NCBI RefSeq assembly: GCF_002929335.1
Contig: NZ_PJIL01000005.1
Coordinates: 124,001-188,000, forward strand
Reading direction: 5' to 3'
Length of the DNA: 64,000 nucleotides
From: Arthrobacter sp. Y81
GTDB taxonomy: Bacteria; Actinomycetota; Actinomycetes; Actinomycetales; Micrococcaceae
In this document: positions 1 through 7,149 of the stretch, in pieces
Position numbering within the stretch: the first letter of the stretch is position 1
Layout: the number at the start of each line of letters is the position of its first letter
The notes under the pieces: model-generated
Seen by the model: only the letters and a program-made list of their open reading frames with translations
Database searches by the model: none
What the model was told of the DNA's origin: nothing
Program-made: the position numbers and the translations under genes

Positions 1-456
1 GAAGCGCTCCGGGTTGGTGACCGGCTCGGACAGTTCGGCGATGGAGATCGTGGAGGTGTTGGAGCCGATAATGGCGTCCGGCCGGGCTGCTGCGCTGATG
101 CGGGCCAGGGTCTGGTGCTTGATGGCGATGACCTCGGGAACGGCTTCCTCGATGAAGTCGGCGTCAGCGACCGCTTCCTCGATGTCCTTGGCGGCCCAGA
201 GGTTCTGCTTCAGGATCTCGGTGGAACCGGCGGGGAACAGGCCGTCCGCCACGAACTGGTCCGACTCCGCCAGGAGCCTGTCGTAGTTGCTTTGTGCCAC
301 CTCGGCGGACACGTCGGCGAGTGCCACGCGGGCCCCGCCGAGGGCCAGGACCTGGGCGATCCCGCCGCCCATGTAGCCGGAGCCGACGACGGCGATCTTC
401 CGGGCGCTGTTTGCCGCGGTGGCGGCTGTGGTGGTGGTGCTTGCTGTTTCGGTCAT
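1..456 (-). CDS. 3-hydroxyacyl-CoA dehydrogenase-family NAD-dependent dehydrogenase (3' end outside window)
   Basis: Only the N-terminal 152 residues are present; the gene runs off the left edge. Seen: a Rossmann dinucleotide-binding start reading KIAVVGSGYMGGGIAQ at about residues 19-34, and later the family segment SNTSTISIAELSEP, which fits the 3-hydroxyacyl-CoA dehydrogenase fold that also includes L-gulonate 3-dehydrogenase-type sugar-acid enzymes. The ATG start lies 2 bases after the stop of the RpiB-like gene, so it is the last visible gene of the cassette. Inference: next to an erythrulose-type kinase and an RpiB isomerase it more likely oxidises a hydroxy sugar acid or polyol derivative than an acyl-CoA, but true fatty-acid use is not excluded. 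Confidence 0.8.
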   Translation of the reverse strand, partial: MTETASTTTTAATAANSARKIAVVGSGYMGGGIAQVLALGGARVALADVSAEVAQSNYDRLLAESDQFVADGLFPAGSTEILKQNLWAAKDIEEAVADADFIEEAVPEVIAIKHQTLARISAAARPDAIIGSNTSTISIAELSEPVTNPERF

Positions 457-458
457 GA

Positions 459-947
459 TCAGATTGCCTTCGTGTAGTCGGGCTCGTAGGAGCAGATGGC
501 GTCCACCTTGGCGGCGGAGGATGAGGTCTCATCGAAACGGTAGTCGAGCCATTCGCCCACCAGCTTCTTGGCCAGTTCCAGGCCGATGACGCGCTGGCCC
601 ATGGTGAGGACCTGTGCGTTGTTGCTCAGCACGGAGCGTTCCACGGAGTAGCCGTCGTGGGCGGTGACTGCGCGGATCCCGGGTACCTTGTTGGCTGCGA
701 TGGCCACCCCCAGCCCGGTACCGCAGATCAACAGCGCCCGGTCCGCTTCGCCGTCGGCCACCTTGCGGGCGGCGTCGACGGCGACGTGCGGGTATGCGGT
801 CGAGTCGTTCGCCCCGACGCCCACGTCCAGAACGGACGCCACGCGGCTGTCCGCTTCGAGGAGCGCCTTCAGCGCTTCCTTGTATTCGACGCCGGCTTCA
901 TCGTTGCCGATGACGATGCGCCATCCGGCCGCAGTACTGGTGCTCAT
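459..947 (-). CDS. RpiB/LacAB-family sugar-phosphate isomerase, probably tetrose-phosphate specific
   Basis: 162 residues, the usual size for RpiB/LacA/LacB aldose-ketose isomerases. The active-site segment [16 protein letters not shown] carries the catalytic cysteine, and [20 protein letters not shown] carries the conserved His and Asn-Asn. The start codon overlaps the upstream kinase stop by four bases (ATGA), indicating translational coupling. Known: RpiB paralogues beside DAK-type kinases act as D-erythrulose-4-phosphate isomerases (DerI/EryI type) in tetritol and apionate pathways. Inference: this gene makes D-erythrose 4-phosphate from the product of the neighbouring kinase. Ordinary ribose-5-phosphate isomerase activity remains possible. 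Confidence 0.85.
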   Translation of the reverse strand: MSTSTAAGWRIVIGNDEAGVEYKEALKALLEADSRVASVLDVGVGANDSTAYPHVAVDAARKVADGEADRALLICGTGLGVAIAANKVPGIRAVTAHDGYSVERSVLSNNAQVLTMGQRVIGLELAKKLVGEWLDYRFDETSSSAAKVDAICSYEPDYTKAI

Positions 948-2719
948 GGGTGTGCTCCATTTCCGGCCGCAGCGGCCAGTTGGGAATCAGACGGTTGTGA
1001 ATCATTCAGTTCGGAATCGAAGTAGTTCGAGATCCGGGCAGCGATCAGCCCGAAGGACACAGCGCCGGGATCGGGATGGCCCAGGCTCTTTTCCGCCAGG
1101 GGCCGTGCCCTGCCCTTAAGCGGCCGGAGCGAAGCGGTGGCGTCCGCCGCCTCCTGTGCGGCGGCCGCTGCGGCGGCGACGGCGCCGGCGATCGGAGTGC
1201 CGCCGTCGAACGCGGCCAGGAAGGTGTCTTTGAAGGGAAGCAGCGCGTCCACCATGGTCTTGTCCCCTGGTTCGGCCTTGCCGAGGGCGGTGATGGCGTC
1301 CACGAAAGCCGTGACGGCGGCCGCAGCATCCTCGCCGCGGTACGACTCCCTGTTACCGAGCGCGAGTCCGGCGGCGATCACCGCGGATCCCCACAAGGCC
1401 CCCGAGGTTCCGCCGGCGCGTTCGCTCCAGGCCTCCCCGGCGGCGGTGAGCACGCGTTCTGCCGATGCCCCCGCCGCAGAGGTTTGCTGTGCTGCGGCGG
1501 CTGCCGCGTCCACGCCGCGGCGCATGCCGATGCCGTGGTCGCCGTCGCCCGCGATGGCGTCCAGGTTGCCCAGTTCCTCTTCATGTTCGACGACGACGCC
1601 CTGCACCTGGGCGAGCACGGCGGCTGCCAGCCGGCCCAGGTCCGCTGCTGCCGCCGTCGTTTCCTCCGATGCGGCGGCCACCGCGTCCTCCGGTCCGGCC
1701 GGTTCGCGACGTGCCCGCGGGGCTAGGTTGCCCTTACGAAAGGCCGGGGTGTCGGCCGGGGCTGCCCAGAACTGCTCCAGTTCGTCGTCCAGCCACAGCA
1801 GGGTCAAGGAGAGCCCGGACATGTCCAAGCTGGTGACCAGCTCGCCACATTCCGGTTCCACCACAGTCAGGCCGGCCGCGGTCAGGAGCTTTTCGATCTT
1901 GCCGAACAGCAGGAACAGCTCGTCGTATTTGACCGTGCCCAGGCCGTTGACGATGGCCACCACGCGGTTCCCGGCGTCGTCGGGCTTGTCCGCGAGGAGC
2001 CGGGAGACGAGCAGTTCGGCGAGTTCGGAGGCCGTGGGCATGGGGTGTTCGGAGATCCCCGGTTCGCCGTGGATGCCCAGGCCCAGCGACATCTGGCCGG
2101 CGGGTACGTGGAACAGCGGTGCCTCTGCCCCCGGGAGGGTGCAGCCGTCGAACGCCACGCCGAGGGAGCGGGTACGGTAGTTGGTCCGGATGGCAAGCCG
2201 TTCGACGGCGTCGAGGTCCAGTCCGGCTTCGGCTGCGGCGCCGGCGATCTTGAAGACCGTCAGGTCCCCGGCGATGCCGCGGCGCTTCCCGATCTGGTCC
2301 AGCGGCGCACTGGCGATGTCGTCCGTGACGACGACGGTGCGGGTTTCGATGCCTTCCGCATTGAGCCGCAGCTGGGCCTGGCCGAAGTGGAGCACGTCGC
2401 CGGCGTAGTTGCCGTAGCTCAGCAGCACGCCGCCGCCGGCATTGGCGGCCTTGGCCACCCGGTAGACCTGGCCGGCTGCCGGGGACGCGAACATGTTGCC
2501 GCAGGCTGATCCGGTGGCGAGGCCCGGTCCCACCAGGCCGGCGAAGGCCGGGTAGTGGCCGGAGCCGCCGCCCACCACCAGGGCCACCTGGCCGGCAGGC
2601 ACCTCGGTGGAGCGGACGACGCCGCCGTCCACCCGGGCAACGTACCCCCGGTTGGCCGCCACAAAGCCGTCCAGTGCCTCATCCGCGAAGTCAGCGGGGT
2701 TGTCGAAGATCTGGGTCAT
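944..2719 (-). CDS. DhaK-DhaL fused dihydroxyacetone/erythrulose kinase
   Basis: 591 residues, the length of ATP-dependent DAK kinases. Residues 1-330 form the DhaK domain, with His217 in the GIHGEPG motif that covalently holds the keto substrate. A linker rich in Ala and Glu (about 330-358) leads to the DhaL ATP-binding domain, where GDGDHG at 391-396 gives the magnesium-binding aspartates. Both halves are intact. It phosphorylates dihydroxyacetone or a C4 ketose with ATP in the cytosol. The linkage to an RpiB isomerase (ATGA overlap) and a TIM-barrel enzyme favours L- or D-erythrulose (LerK/DerK type) over dihydroxyacetone. Substrate choice is inference. Confidence 0.88.
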   Translation of the reverse strand: MTQIFDNPADFADEALDGFVAANRGYVARVDGGVVRSTEVPAGQVALVVGGGSGHYPAFAGLVGPGLATGSACGNMFASPAAGQVYRVAKAANAGGGVLLSYGNYAGDVLHFGQAQLRLNAEGIETRTVVVTDDIASAPLDQIGKRRGIAGDLTVFKIAGAAAEAGLDLDAVERLAIRTNYRTRSLGVAFDGCTLPGAEAPLFHVPAGQMSLGLGIHGEPGISEHPMPTASELAELLVSRLLADKPDDAGNRVVAIVNGLGTVKYDELFLLFGKIEKLLTAAGLTVVEPECGELVTSLDMSGLSLTLLWLDDELEQFWAAPADTPAFRKGNLAPRARREPAGPEDAVAAASEETTAAAADLGRLAAAVLAQVQGVVVEHEEELGNLDAIAGDGDHGIGMRRGVDAAAAAAQQTSAAGASAERVLTAAGEAWSERAGGTSGALWGSAVIAAGLALGNRESYRGEDAAAAVTAFVDAITALGKAEPGDKTMVDALLPFKDTFLAAFDGGTPIAGAVAAAAAAAQEAADATASLRPLKGRARPLAEKSLGHPDPGAVSFGLIAARISNYFDSELNDSQPSDSQLAAAAGNGAHP

Positions 2720-2776
2720 GGTTCCTCATTGAATCCGTGTTGGGAAAGCGGTGCTGGGTTAGGAGGCCGGCTTCAG

Positions 2777-3781
2777 TCAGACGCCGGCTAGTTCGACGGC
2801 GGACGGCTGCTGCCGCCCCTGGGCCACCTGGCTCTGGCCGAGCGAGTAGCCGTCGGTCTTCGGGAGGACGTGGCGGCGCAGGTAGTCCTGGTTGCTGGCG
2901 GTCACGCTCAGGCCGTCTCCGCCGTAGTGCTCGGTGCAGAGAATGCCCTGGAACCCGACGGAAAGCGCAAGTTTGAAGGCTTCGCGGTAGTTGATGAGGC
3001 CGCTTTCCATCGGTGCCGGCATGGCGACGTACATGTCGCGGGCTGCGTCCTCGTCCCGGATGTAGTTCTTCATGTGCCAGTAGTTCGAGTACGGCAGGGT
3101 CTTCGCGACCATCTCACGCCAGTCCTCGATGGGCCGGTGGAGCCGGATCAGGTTGCCGAGGTCCGGGTTGAGACCGACGTTCGAGAGGCCGATGTCCTGG
3201 ACCAGCTGTACGGACGAATCCGCGGTGCCCAAGTAGGTGTCCTCGTACATTTCGAGCGAGAGCAGGACGCCCACCTCGGCAGCGTGCCGGCCGAGTTCGC
3301 GGAGGCGGGTGACGGCGTTGCCCCAGGCTTCCTTGTTCCCCGCCGGGTCCTTGTGGCCCTCAACCGTCCAGAACCACAGCTGCTTCTGCTGCTCGGGCGT
3401 GATGGCCTGGTGGAGCCCGAAGGAGACAACCTCGCAGCCCAGCTCGGCGGCGGCGTCGATGGTGCGGTGGCTGTAGGCCAGGTTGGCTTCCCAGTTGCCT
3501 TCCTCGATGACGCTGCGGCGGATCGCGGAGATCACCGGGATGCCGATACCGACGGTGGCCGCCGTCTGCTTGAACTCGGCGAGGCGCTCCTTGCTAAGGT
3601 CCCCCGGGCGAACCCAGCTGTCCGTCAGGTCCGCGTGGGCGAAACCGGCGTCCTTGACCTCGGTGAGGACCTCAGCCCAGGCCGAAGCGTCGGCGTCGTT
3701 GATCGGGGTTCCCTGGGCGTCGGTGCCCGGGAACTGCAGCAGGGCCGCGGTAATGGGCCAGTTCTCAGCTGTGTAAGCCAT
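2777..3781 (-). CDS. AP-endonuclease-2-like TIM-barrel sugar isomerase or decarboxylase
   Basis: 334 residues from an ATG preceded by AAAGGAG at 8 bases; a GTG three codons upstream is less well placed. The protein has the xylose-isomerase-like barrel with candidate metal ligands in LLSLEMYEDTYLG (Glu), VGLNPDLGNL (Asp), YWHMKNYI (His) and GILCTEHYGG (Glu-His). First gene of the cassette, 57 bases upstream of the kinase. Known relatives include 3-oxo-isoapionate decarboxylase (OiaC) and hydroxypyruvate or tagatose isomerases. Inference: with a 3-HADH-like dehydrogenase and an erythrulose-type kinase in the operon, decarboxylation of a 3-keto C5 sugar acid to erythrulose is plausible. A simple ketose epimerase or isomerase is the main alternative. 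Confidence 0.75.
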   Translation of the reverse strand: MAYTAENWPITAALLQFPGTDAQGTPINDADASAWAEVLTEVKDAGFAHADLTDSWVRPGDLSKERLAEFKQTAATVGIGIPVISAIRRSVIEEGNWEANLAYSHRTIDAAAELGCEVVSFGLHQAITPEQQKQLWFWTVEGHKDPAGNKEAWGNAVTRLRELGRHAAEVGVLLSLEMYEDTYLGTADSSVQLVQDIGLSNVGLNPDLGNLIRLHRPIEDWREMVAKTLPYSNYWHMKNYIRDEDAARDMYVAMPAPMESGLINYREAFKLALSVGFQGILCTEHYGGDGLSVTASNQDYLRRHVLPKTDGYSLGQSQVAQGRQQPSAVELAGV

Positions 3782-3808
3782 GATGTTCACTCCTTTGTGC
3801 GAATCCTG

Positions 3809-3822
3809 TTTCCTATAGGATT
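3809..3822. promoter_or_regulatory. Candidate GntR operator upstream of the sugar cassette
   Basis: The perfect palindrome TCCTATAGGA occupies 3811-3820, about 30 bases upstream of the TIM-barrel start. The core TCCTATAGG recurs just in front of the divergently positioned regulator's own start (4660-4670). An AT-rich palindrome shared by exactly these two upstream regions points to the operator of the GntR protein encoded at 3946-4653. Confidence 0.65.
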
Positions 3823-3868
3823 TACTATCGAAAGAGAGTTGTCAAGGTCACACTTCGGGTGGTGCCAG

Positions 3869-3934
3869 CCCAACTAGGTAGCAGCAGGTGTCGTTTTGAG
3901 GCTCCAAAACGACACCTGCTGCTACTTAGTTGGG
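3869..3934. repeat. Long near-perfect hairpin after the gntR stop
   Basis: Arms of 30 bases (3869-3898 and 3905-3934) pair with a single mismatch around a 6-base loop. The left arm begins CCCAACTAGGTAGCAG. It starts 12 bases past the regulator's stop codon on the minus strand. It lacks the U-tract of a standard terminator, and the stem is far longer than usual. It may still end or stabilise the gntR mRNA, or be a copy of a dispersed palindromic repeat. Confidence 0.8.
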
Positions 3935-3945
3935 TATGGGCGGGC

Positions 3946-4653
3946 CTAGCCTTCCGGGGCGTCGGCGATGGCGCGACCGCGGACCTTCCGGACGTGCTCG
4001 GCCATGGCGGAGGCGGCCTTTTCGGGTTCCCCCGTGGACAGCGCGTCCAGGACAGCCTGGTGCTCGGCGATGGCGTTTTCAGCATCCGTGATGCCGACGC
4101 CGCCGAACAGTCGGAACCGCTGCACTTGGCCTCCCAGTGCAGCGTAGGCGGCCACCATGAACTGGTTTCCGGTTTGTTCGGCGATTAGCCGGTGGAAGCG
4201 TTCGTCGGCTTCGAGGTAGTCACGGTATTCAGCGAATGACGGGCCCCGCGGCGCAGTCTTCAGGTCGGTCACGGCCTGTTCCAGCTGGGCGAGCCGTTCC
4301 GGGGTCAGCCGTGCACAGGCGAGGCGGGCGTTCACCGGTTCAATGGCGAGCCGGGCCTCCATAAGCTCGGCAAAGTCCTCGCGGGTGAAAACCGGCGCCA
4401 CGCGGTAGCCCTTAAGGGCCACGCGGCGGACCATGCCGGTGTGCTCCAGCCGGGCCAGCGCTTCGCGGACCGGCGTAGGCGAAACGTCGAGATCCCGTGC
4501 GGTTCCGTCAATGCTGACAGTGGCGCCCGGCTCGAGCCGGCCATCCATCAGTGATTCCAGCAGCTCCTCGTAGACGTGGTCGGCCAGCACTTGGCGGCTC
4601 ACAGGCCTGCCTTTGCGGGTGCCGGGACTGTTGATCTGGGACGGACGCTGCAT
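3946..4653 (-). CDS. GntR-family (FadR/FCD) transcriptional regulator of the sugar cassette
   Basis: 235 residues. A winged helix-turn-helix spans about residues 20-90 (the VSPTPVREALARLEHTGMVR recognition region is typical of GntR). It is followed by an all-helical FCD effector domain (about 95-225) with the usual Asp and His metal ligands in EADERFHRLI and ENAIAEHQAVL. It lies upstream of and in the same direction as the cassette, separated by a long hairpin. The box TCCTATAGG sits 6-17 bases upstream of its own ATG and again in front of the TIM-barrel gene, suggesting autoregulation and control of the cassette by a sugar acid or a phosphorylated intermediate. The effector is unknown. Confidence 0.88.
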   Translation of the reverse strand: MQRPSQINSPGTRKGRPVSRQVLADHVYEELLESLMDGRLEPGATVSIDGTARDLDVSPTPVREALARLEHTGMVRRVALKGYRVAPVFTREDFAELMEARLAIEPVNARLACARLTPERLAQLEQAVTDLKTAPRGPSFAEYRDYLEADERFHRLIAEQTGNQFMVAAYAALGGQVQRFRLFGGVGITDAENAIAEHQAVLDALSTGEPEKAASAMAEHVRKVRGRAIADAPEG

Positions 4654-4659
4654 GTTCAG

Positions 4660-4670
4660 ATCCTATAGGG
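4660..4670. promoter_or_regulatory. Candidate GntR autoregulatory operator
   Basis: ATCCTATAGGG lies directly upstream of the gntR start (4653) and matches the palindrome at 3811-3820 in nine of ten core positions. Binding here would block transcription or early initiation of the regulator's own gene. Confidence 0.6.
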
Positions 4671-4710
4671 CTGGCACGAAGCAGCTCGCATGGACGCCGG
4701 TGGGAACGAG

Positions 4711-4771
4711 AACGCGGGGTCACATCCTGTCCGATAACCTCAGGCCAAAGGACTCGATGCGACCCCGCGTT
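4711..4771. repeat. Long imperfect hairpin after the Old Yellow Enzyme gene
   Basis: Arms 4711-4732 and 4750-4771 (22 bases, 19 pairing) begin AACGCGGGGTC and flank a 17-base loop. An outer pair AGCTCGCA/TGCGAGCT (4683-4690 and 4784-4791) extends the symmetry. It starts 27 bases past the stop at 4798. The sequence is unrelated to the hairpin at 3869-3934, but the placement is the same. Confidence 0.7.
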
Positions 4772-4797
4772 GCTATGTGCAGCTGCGAGCTAAGACG

Positions 4798-5877
4798 CTA
4801 GTTGCGGGACTCCTCGTAGAAGGGGTAGTCGGTGTATCCTGCTGCGCTGTCGCCATAGAACGTGGCCTGGTCCGGCTCGTTGACCGGCAGGCCCTCGCGC
4901 CAGCGGCGGACGAGGTCCGGGTTGGCGATGGCAGGCCGGCCCACGACCACTGCGTCGGCATGGCCGTCGGCAACCAGGGAGATGGCTTCATCGCGGGAGG
5001 TTACGACACCGAAGCCGGTGTTGACCAGGAACGTGCCCCTGAAGCGGGCCTTCAGGTCCTGGACCAGAGCGCCGGATGGCTCGTTGTGCAGAATGCTCAG
5101 GTAGGCAAGGTTCAGCGGCGCGATCGTGTCCACCAGGACTTCGTAGGTTGCGCGGACATCGGCGGGGTCGTTCTCCGCGATCCCCTGGACGCCGTGTGCC
5201 GGTGAGATCCGGATCCCCACCCGGTTTCCGCCGAGCGCTTCGACCACGGCGTTGACGGTTTCGATGACGAACCGTGCCCGGTTCTCGGGAGACCCACCAT
5301 AGCCGTCCGTCCGCACGTTGGTGTCCGGCGCAAGGAATTCGTGCAGCAGGTAGCCGTTGGCCGAGTGCAGCTCAACGCCGTCGAACCCTGCCTCGATGGC
5401 GTTCCGTGATGCCGTCACGATTTCCTGGATCACCACGGGCACCTCATCGGCGGTGAGCTCGTGCGGCACGGGGTGCGCCTGCTTGCCCTTGTACGTACGG
5501 GTTTCAGCCTCGAGGGCGATGGCGCTCGGTGCGACGACCTGGTGGCCGCCGTTGATGTCCTCGTGGGAGACCCGGCCGCCGTGCATGATCTGCGCGAAAA
5601 TCCGGCCGCCTTCGGCATGGACAGCGTCCGTGACCTTCTTCCAGCCGGCAATCTGTTCGGCGGTGACAATGCCGGGCTGCCCGGGGTAGGACCGGCCGGC
5701 GGGGCTGGGGTAGGTGCCCTCGCTGACGATCAGGCCAAGCGAAGCGCGCTGGCGGTAGTGCTCAACAACGAGCGCACCGGGCACGCCCTCCTCGCCGGAG
5801 CGGAGGCGGGTGAGCGGCGCCATTACCAGGCGGTTGGGCAGTTCGAGCTCGCCGAGAGTCATGGGGGAAAACAACAT
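4798..5877 (-). CDS. Old Yellow Enzyme-family NADH:flavin oxidoreductase
   Basis: 359 residues from an ATG with AAAGGAA seven bases upstream; a longer frame exists but lacks this site. It is an FMN-binding TIM barrel of the OYE/NemA class. Seen: FAQIMHGGRVSH (flavin-contacting Gln and nearby His), HSANGYLLHEFL (the His-Asn pair that anchors substrate carbonyl or nitro groups), and the signature NVRTDGYGGSPENRARF. It reduces activated C=C bonds of enones, maleimides or nitro compounds using NAD(P)H. It lies downstream of a butanediol-type dehydrogenase in the same direction with an 82-base gap, so co-transcription is possible but not certain. Confidence 0.92.
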   Translation of the reverse strand: MLFSPMTLGELELPNRLVMAPLTRLRSGEEGVPGALVVEHYRQRASLGLIVSEGTYPSPAGRSYPGQPGIVTAEQIAGWKKVTDAVHAEGGRIFAQIMHGGRVSHEDINGGHQVVAPSAIALEAETRTYKGKQAHPVPHELTADEVPVVIQEIVTASRNAIEAGFDGVELHSANGYLLHEFLAPDTNVRTDGYGGSPENRARFVIETVNAVVEALGGNRVGIRISPAHGVQGIAENDPADVRATYEVLVDTIAPLNLAYLSILHNEPSGALVQDLKARFRGTFLVNTGFGVVTSRDEAISLVADGHADAVVVGRPAIANPDLVRRWREGLPVNEPDQATFYGDSAAGYTDYPFYEESRN

Positions 5878-5959
5878 GCGCGGTTCCTTTCGAAGCGGAT
5901 GGGGTCCACTGGGCTCAACTGGGGCGCGCGTGCAACTATTCCGCAAGAGACGGGGATCA

Positions 5960-7015
5960 CTAAGGGTGCACGATGATCTTCACCGCCGTGTCGTTGTGGT
6001 TGATGAGCGTATCGAAGCCCTTGTCCACCAGGTCCTCGAGGGCAATTCGTCCGGTGATGAAAGGTTTGAGATCCACTTTCCCTTCCTGGACCAGCTTGAT
6101 GGCAGCCGTGTGGTCGCCCCGGTAGGCAATGGTGCCGCGCAGGTCGATTTCCTTGAGGACGATCTTCTGCATGTCCACCGTGGCCGGACGGCCCCAGATG
6201 GACACGTTGACCACCACACCGGCAGGCTTCACGACGTCGAGCATGGTGTCCAGCACCGCGTTCACCCCCGCGCACTCAAAGGCTGCGTCCGCACCGGCTC
6301 CGCCGGTCAGCTCGAGTACGCGCGCCTTGACGTCGTCACTGCTCGGGTCGATCACATGATCCGCGACGCCGGACGACGTCGCCTTCTCCTTGCGCGCAGC
6401 GGACAGTTCGGTCACCACGGTGGTGACGCCGATCCCTTTCAGGACTGCCGCCGTGAGTAGTCCGATGGGACCTGCACCGCCGACGACGGCGACGTCCCCG
6501 GCTTTGAGGCCGCTCCGGGCGACGGCGTGATAGGCCACCGCGAGGGGTTCGATGAGCGCGGCTTCGTCCAGCGGGATGCTGCCAACGGGATGGACCCAGC
6601 GTGAGTCGACCACGATCTTTTCGCTGAGTCCCCCGCCGCCGCCGGCCAGTCCGATGAAGCCCAACTTGGTGCACAGGTTGTAGTTGCCCTCCCGGCACGG
6701 ACCGCATTCGTCACAGACGAAGTAGGGTTCCACCACCACACTGTCTCCGATGGCGAGCCCGGTAACGCCCTCGCCCAGTTCCTCCACAGTGCCGGAGAAC
6801 TCATGACCCAGGGTGACCGGGGCGGCCTCGTGTGACAGCCCGTGGGGGTGCCCGGGCGGTGGGGTGAAGATGGGCCCCTCCAGGAATTCATGGAGGTCTG
6901 TACCGCAGATCCCGCACCAGGCGACGGCGATCTTCACGGCTCCGGGGCGCAGCCCCGGCTCCGGAATGTCTTCGATCCGGAGATCCTCGCGGGCGTGGAA
7001 TCGTGCTGCTTTCAT
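5960..7015 (-). CDS. (R,R)-butanediol dehydrogenase-like zinc alcohol dehydrogenase
   Basis: 351 residues; ATG with GAAGGAAG five bases upstream. Medium-chain dehydrogenase with the catalytic zinc ligands in WCGICGTDLHE and LGHEFSG, and the four structural-zinc cysteines in CDECGPCREGNYNLC. An NAD-binding GGAGPIG stretch follows. The sequence pattern, including the PIFTPPPGHPH insertion, is that of acetoin reductase/2,3-butanediol dehydrogenase. It would interconvert vicinal diols and hydroxyketones. The neighbouring monooxygenase and the AcoR-like GAF regulator fit a regulon for acetoin-type or related ketone substrates. The exact substrate is not shown by sequence. Confidence 0.85.
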   Translation of the reverse strand: MKAARFHAREDLRIEDIPEPGLRPGAVKIAVAWCGICGTDLHEFLEGPIFTPPPGHPHGLSHEAAPVTLGHEFSGTVEELGEGVTGLAIGDSVVVEPYFVCDECGPCREGNYNLCTKLGFIGLAGGGGGLSEKIVVDSRWVHPVGSIPLDEAALIEPLAVAYHAVARSGLKAGDVAVVGGAGPIGLLTAAVLKGIGVTTVVTELSAARKEKATSSGVADHVIDPSSDDVKARVLELTGGAGADAAFECAGVNAVLDTMLDVVKPAGVVVNVSIWGRPATVDMQKIVLKEIDLRGTIAYRGDHTAAIKLVQEGKVDLKPFITGRIALEDLVDKGFDTLINHNDTAVKIIVHP

Positions 7016-7149
7016 GATGTCTTCCTTCGCATTACGGGCCGTGGATGCACCCGGCCAGGCGCACCCACGGCATGTCGTTGGATTTTCACAGCAGGGGCCG
7101 TCACCCCCAGTGTGGTTCCCGTGTTGGTGATTGTCACGGCCCGTCGGGG

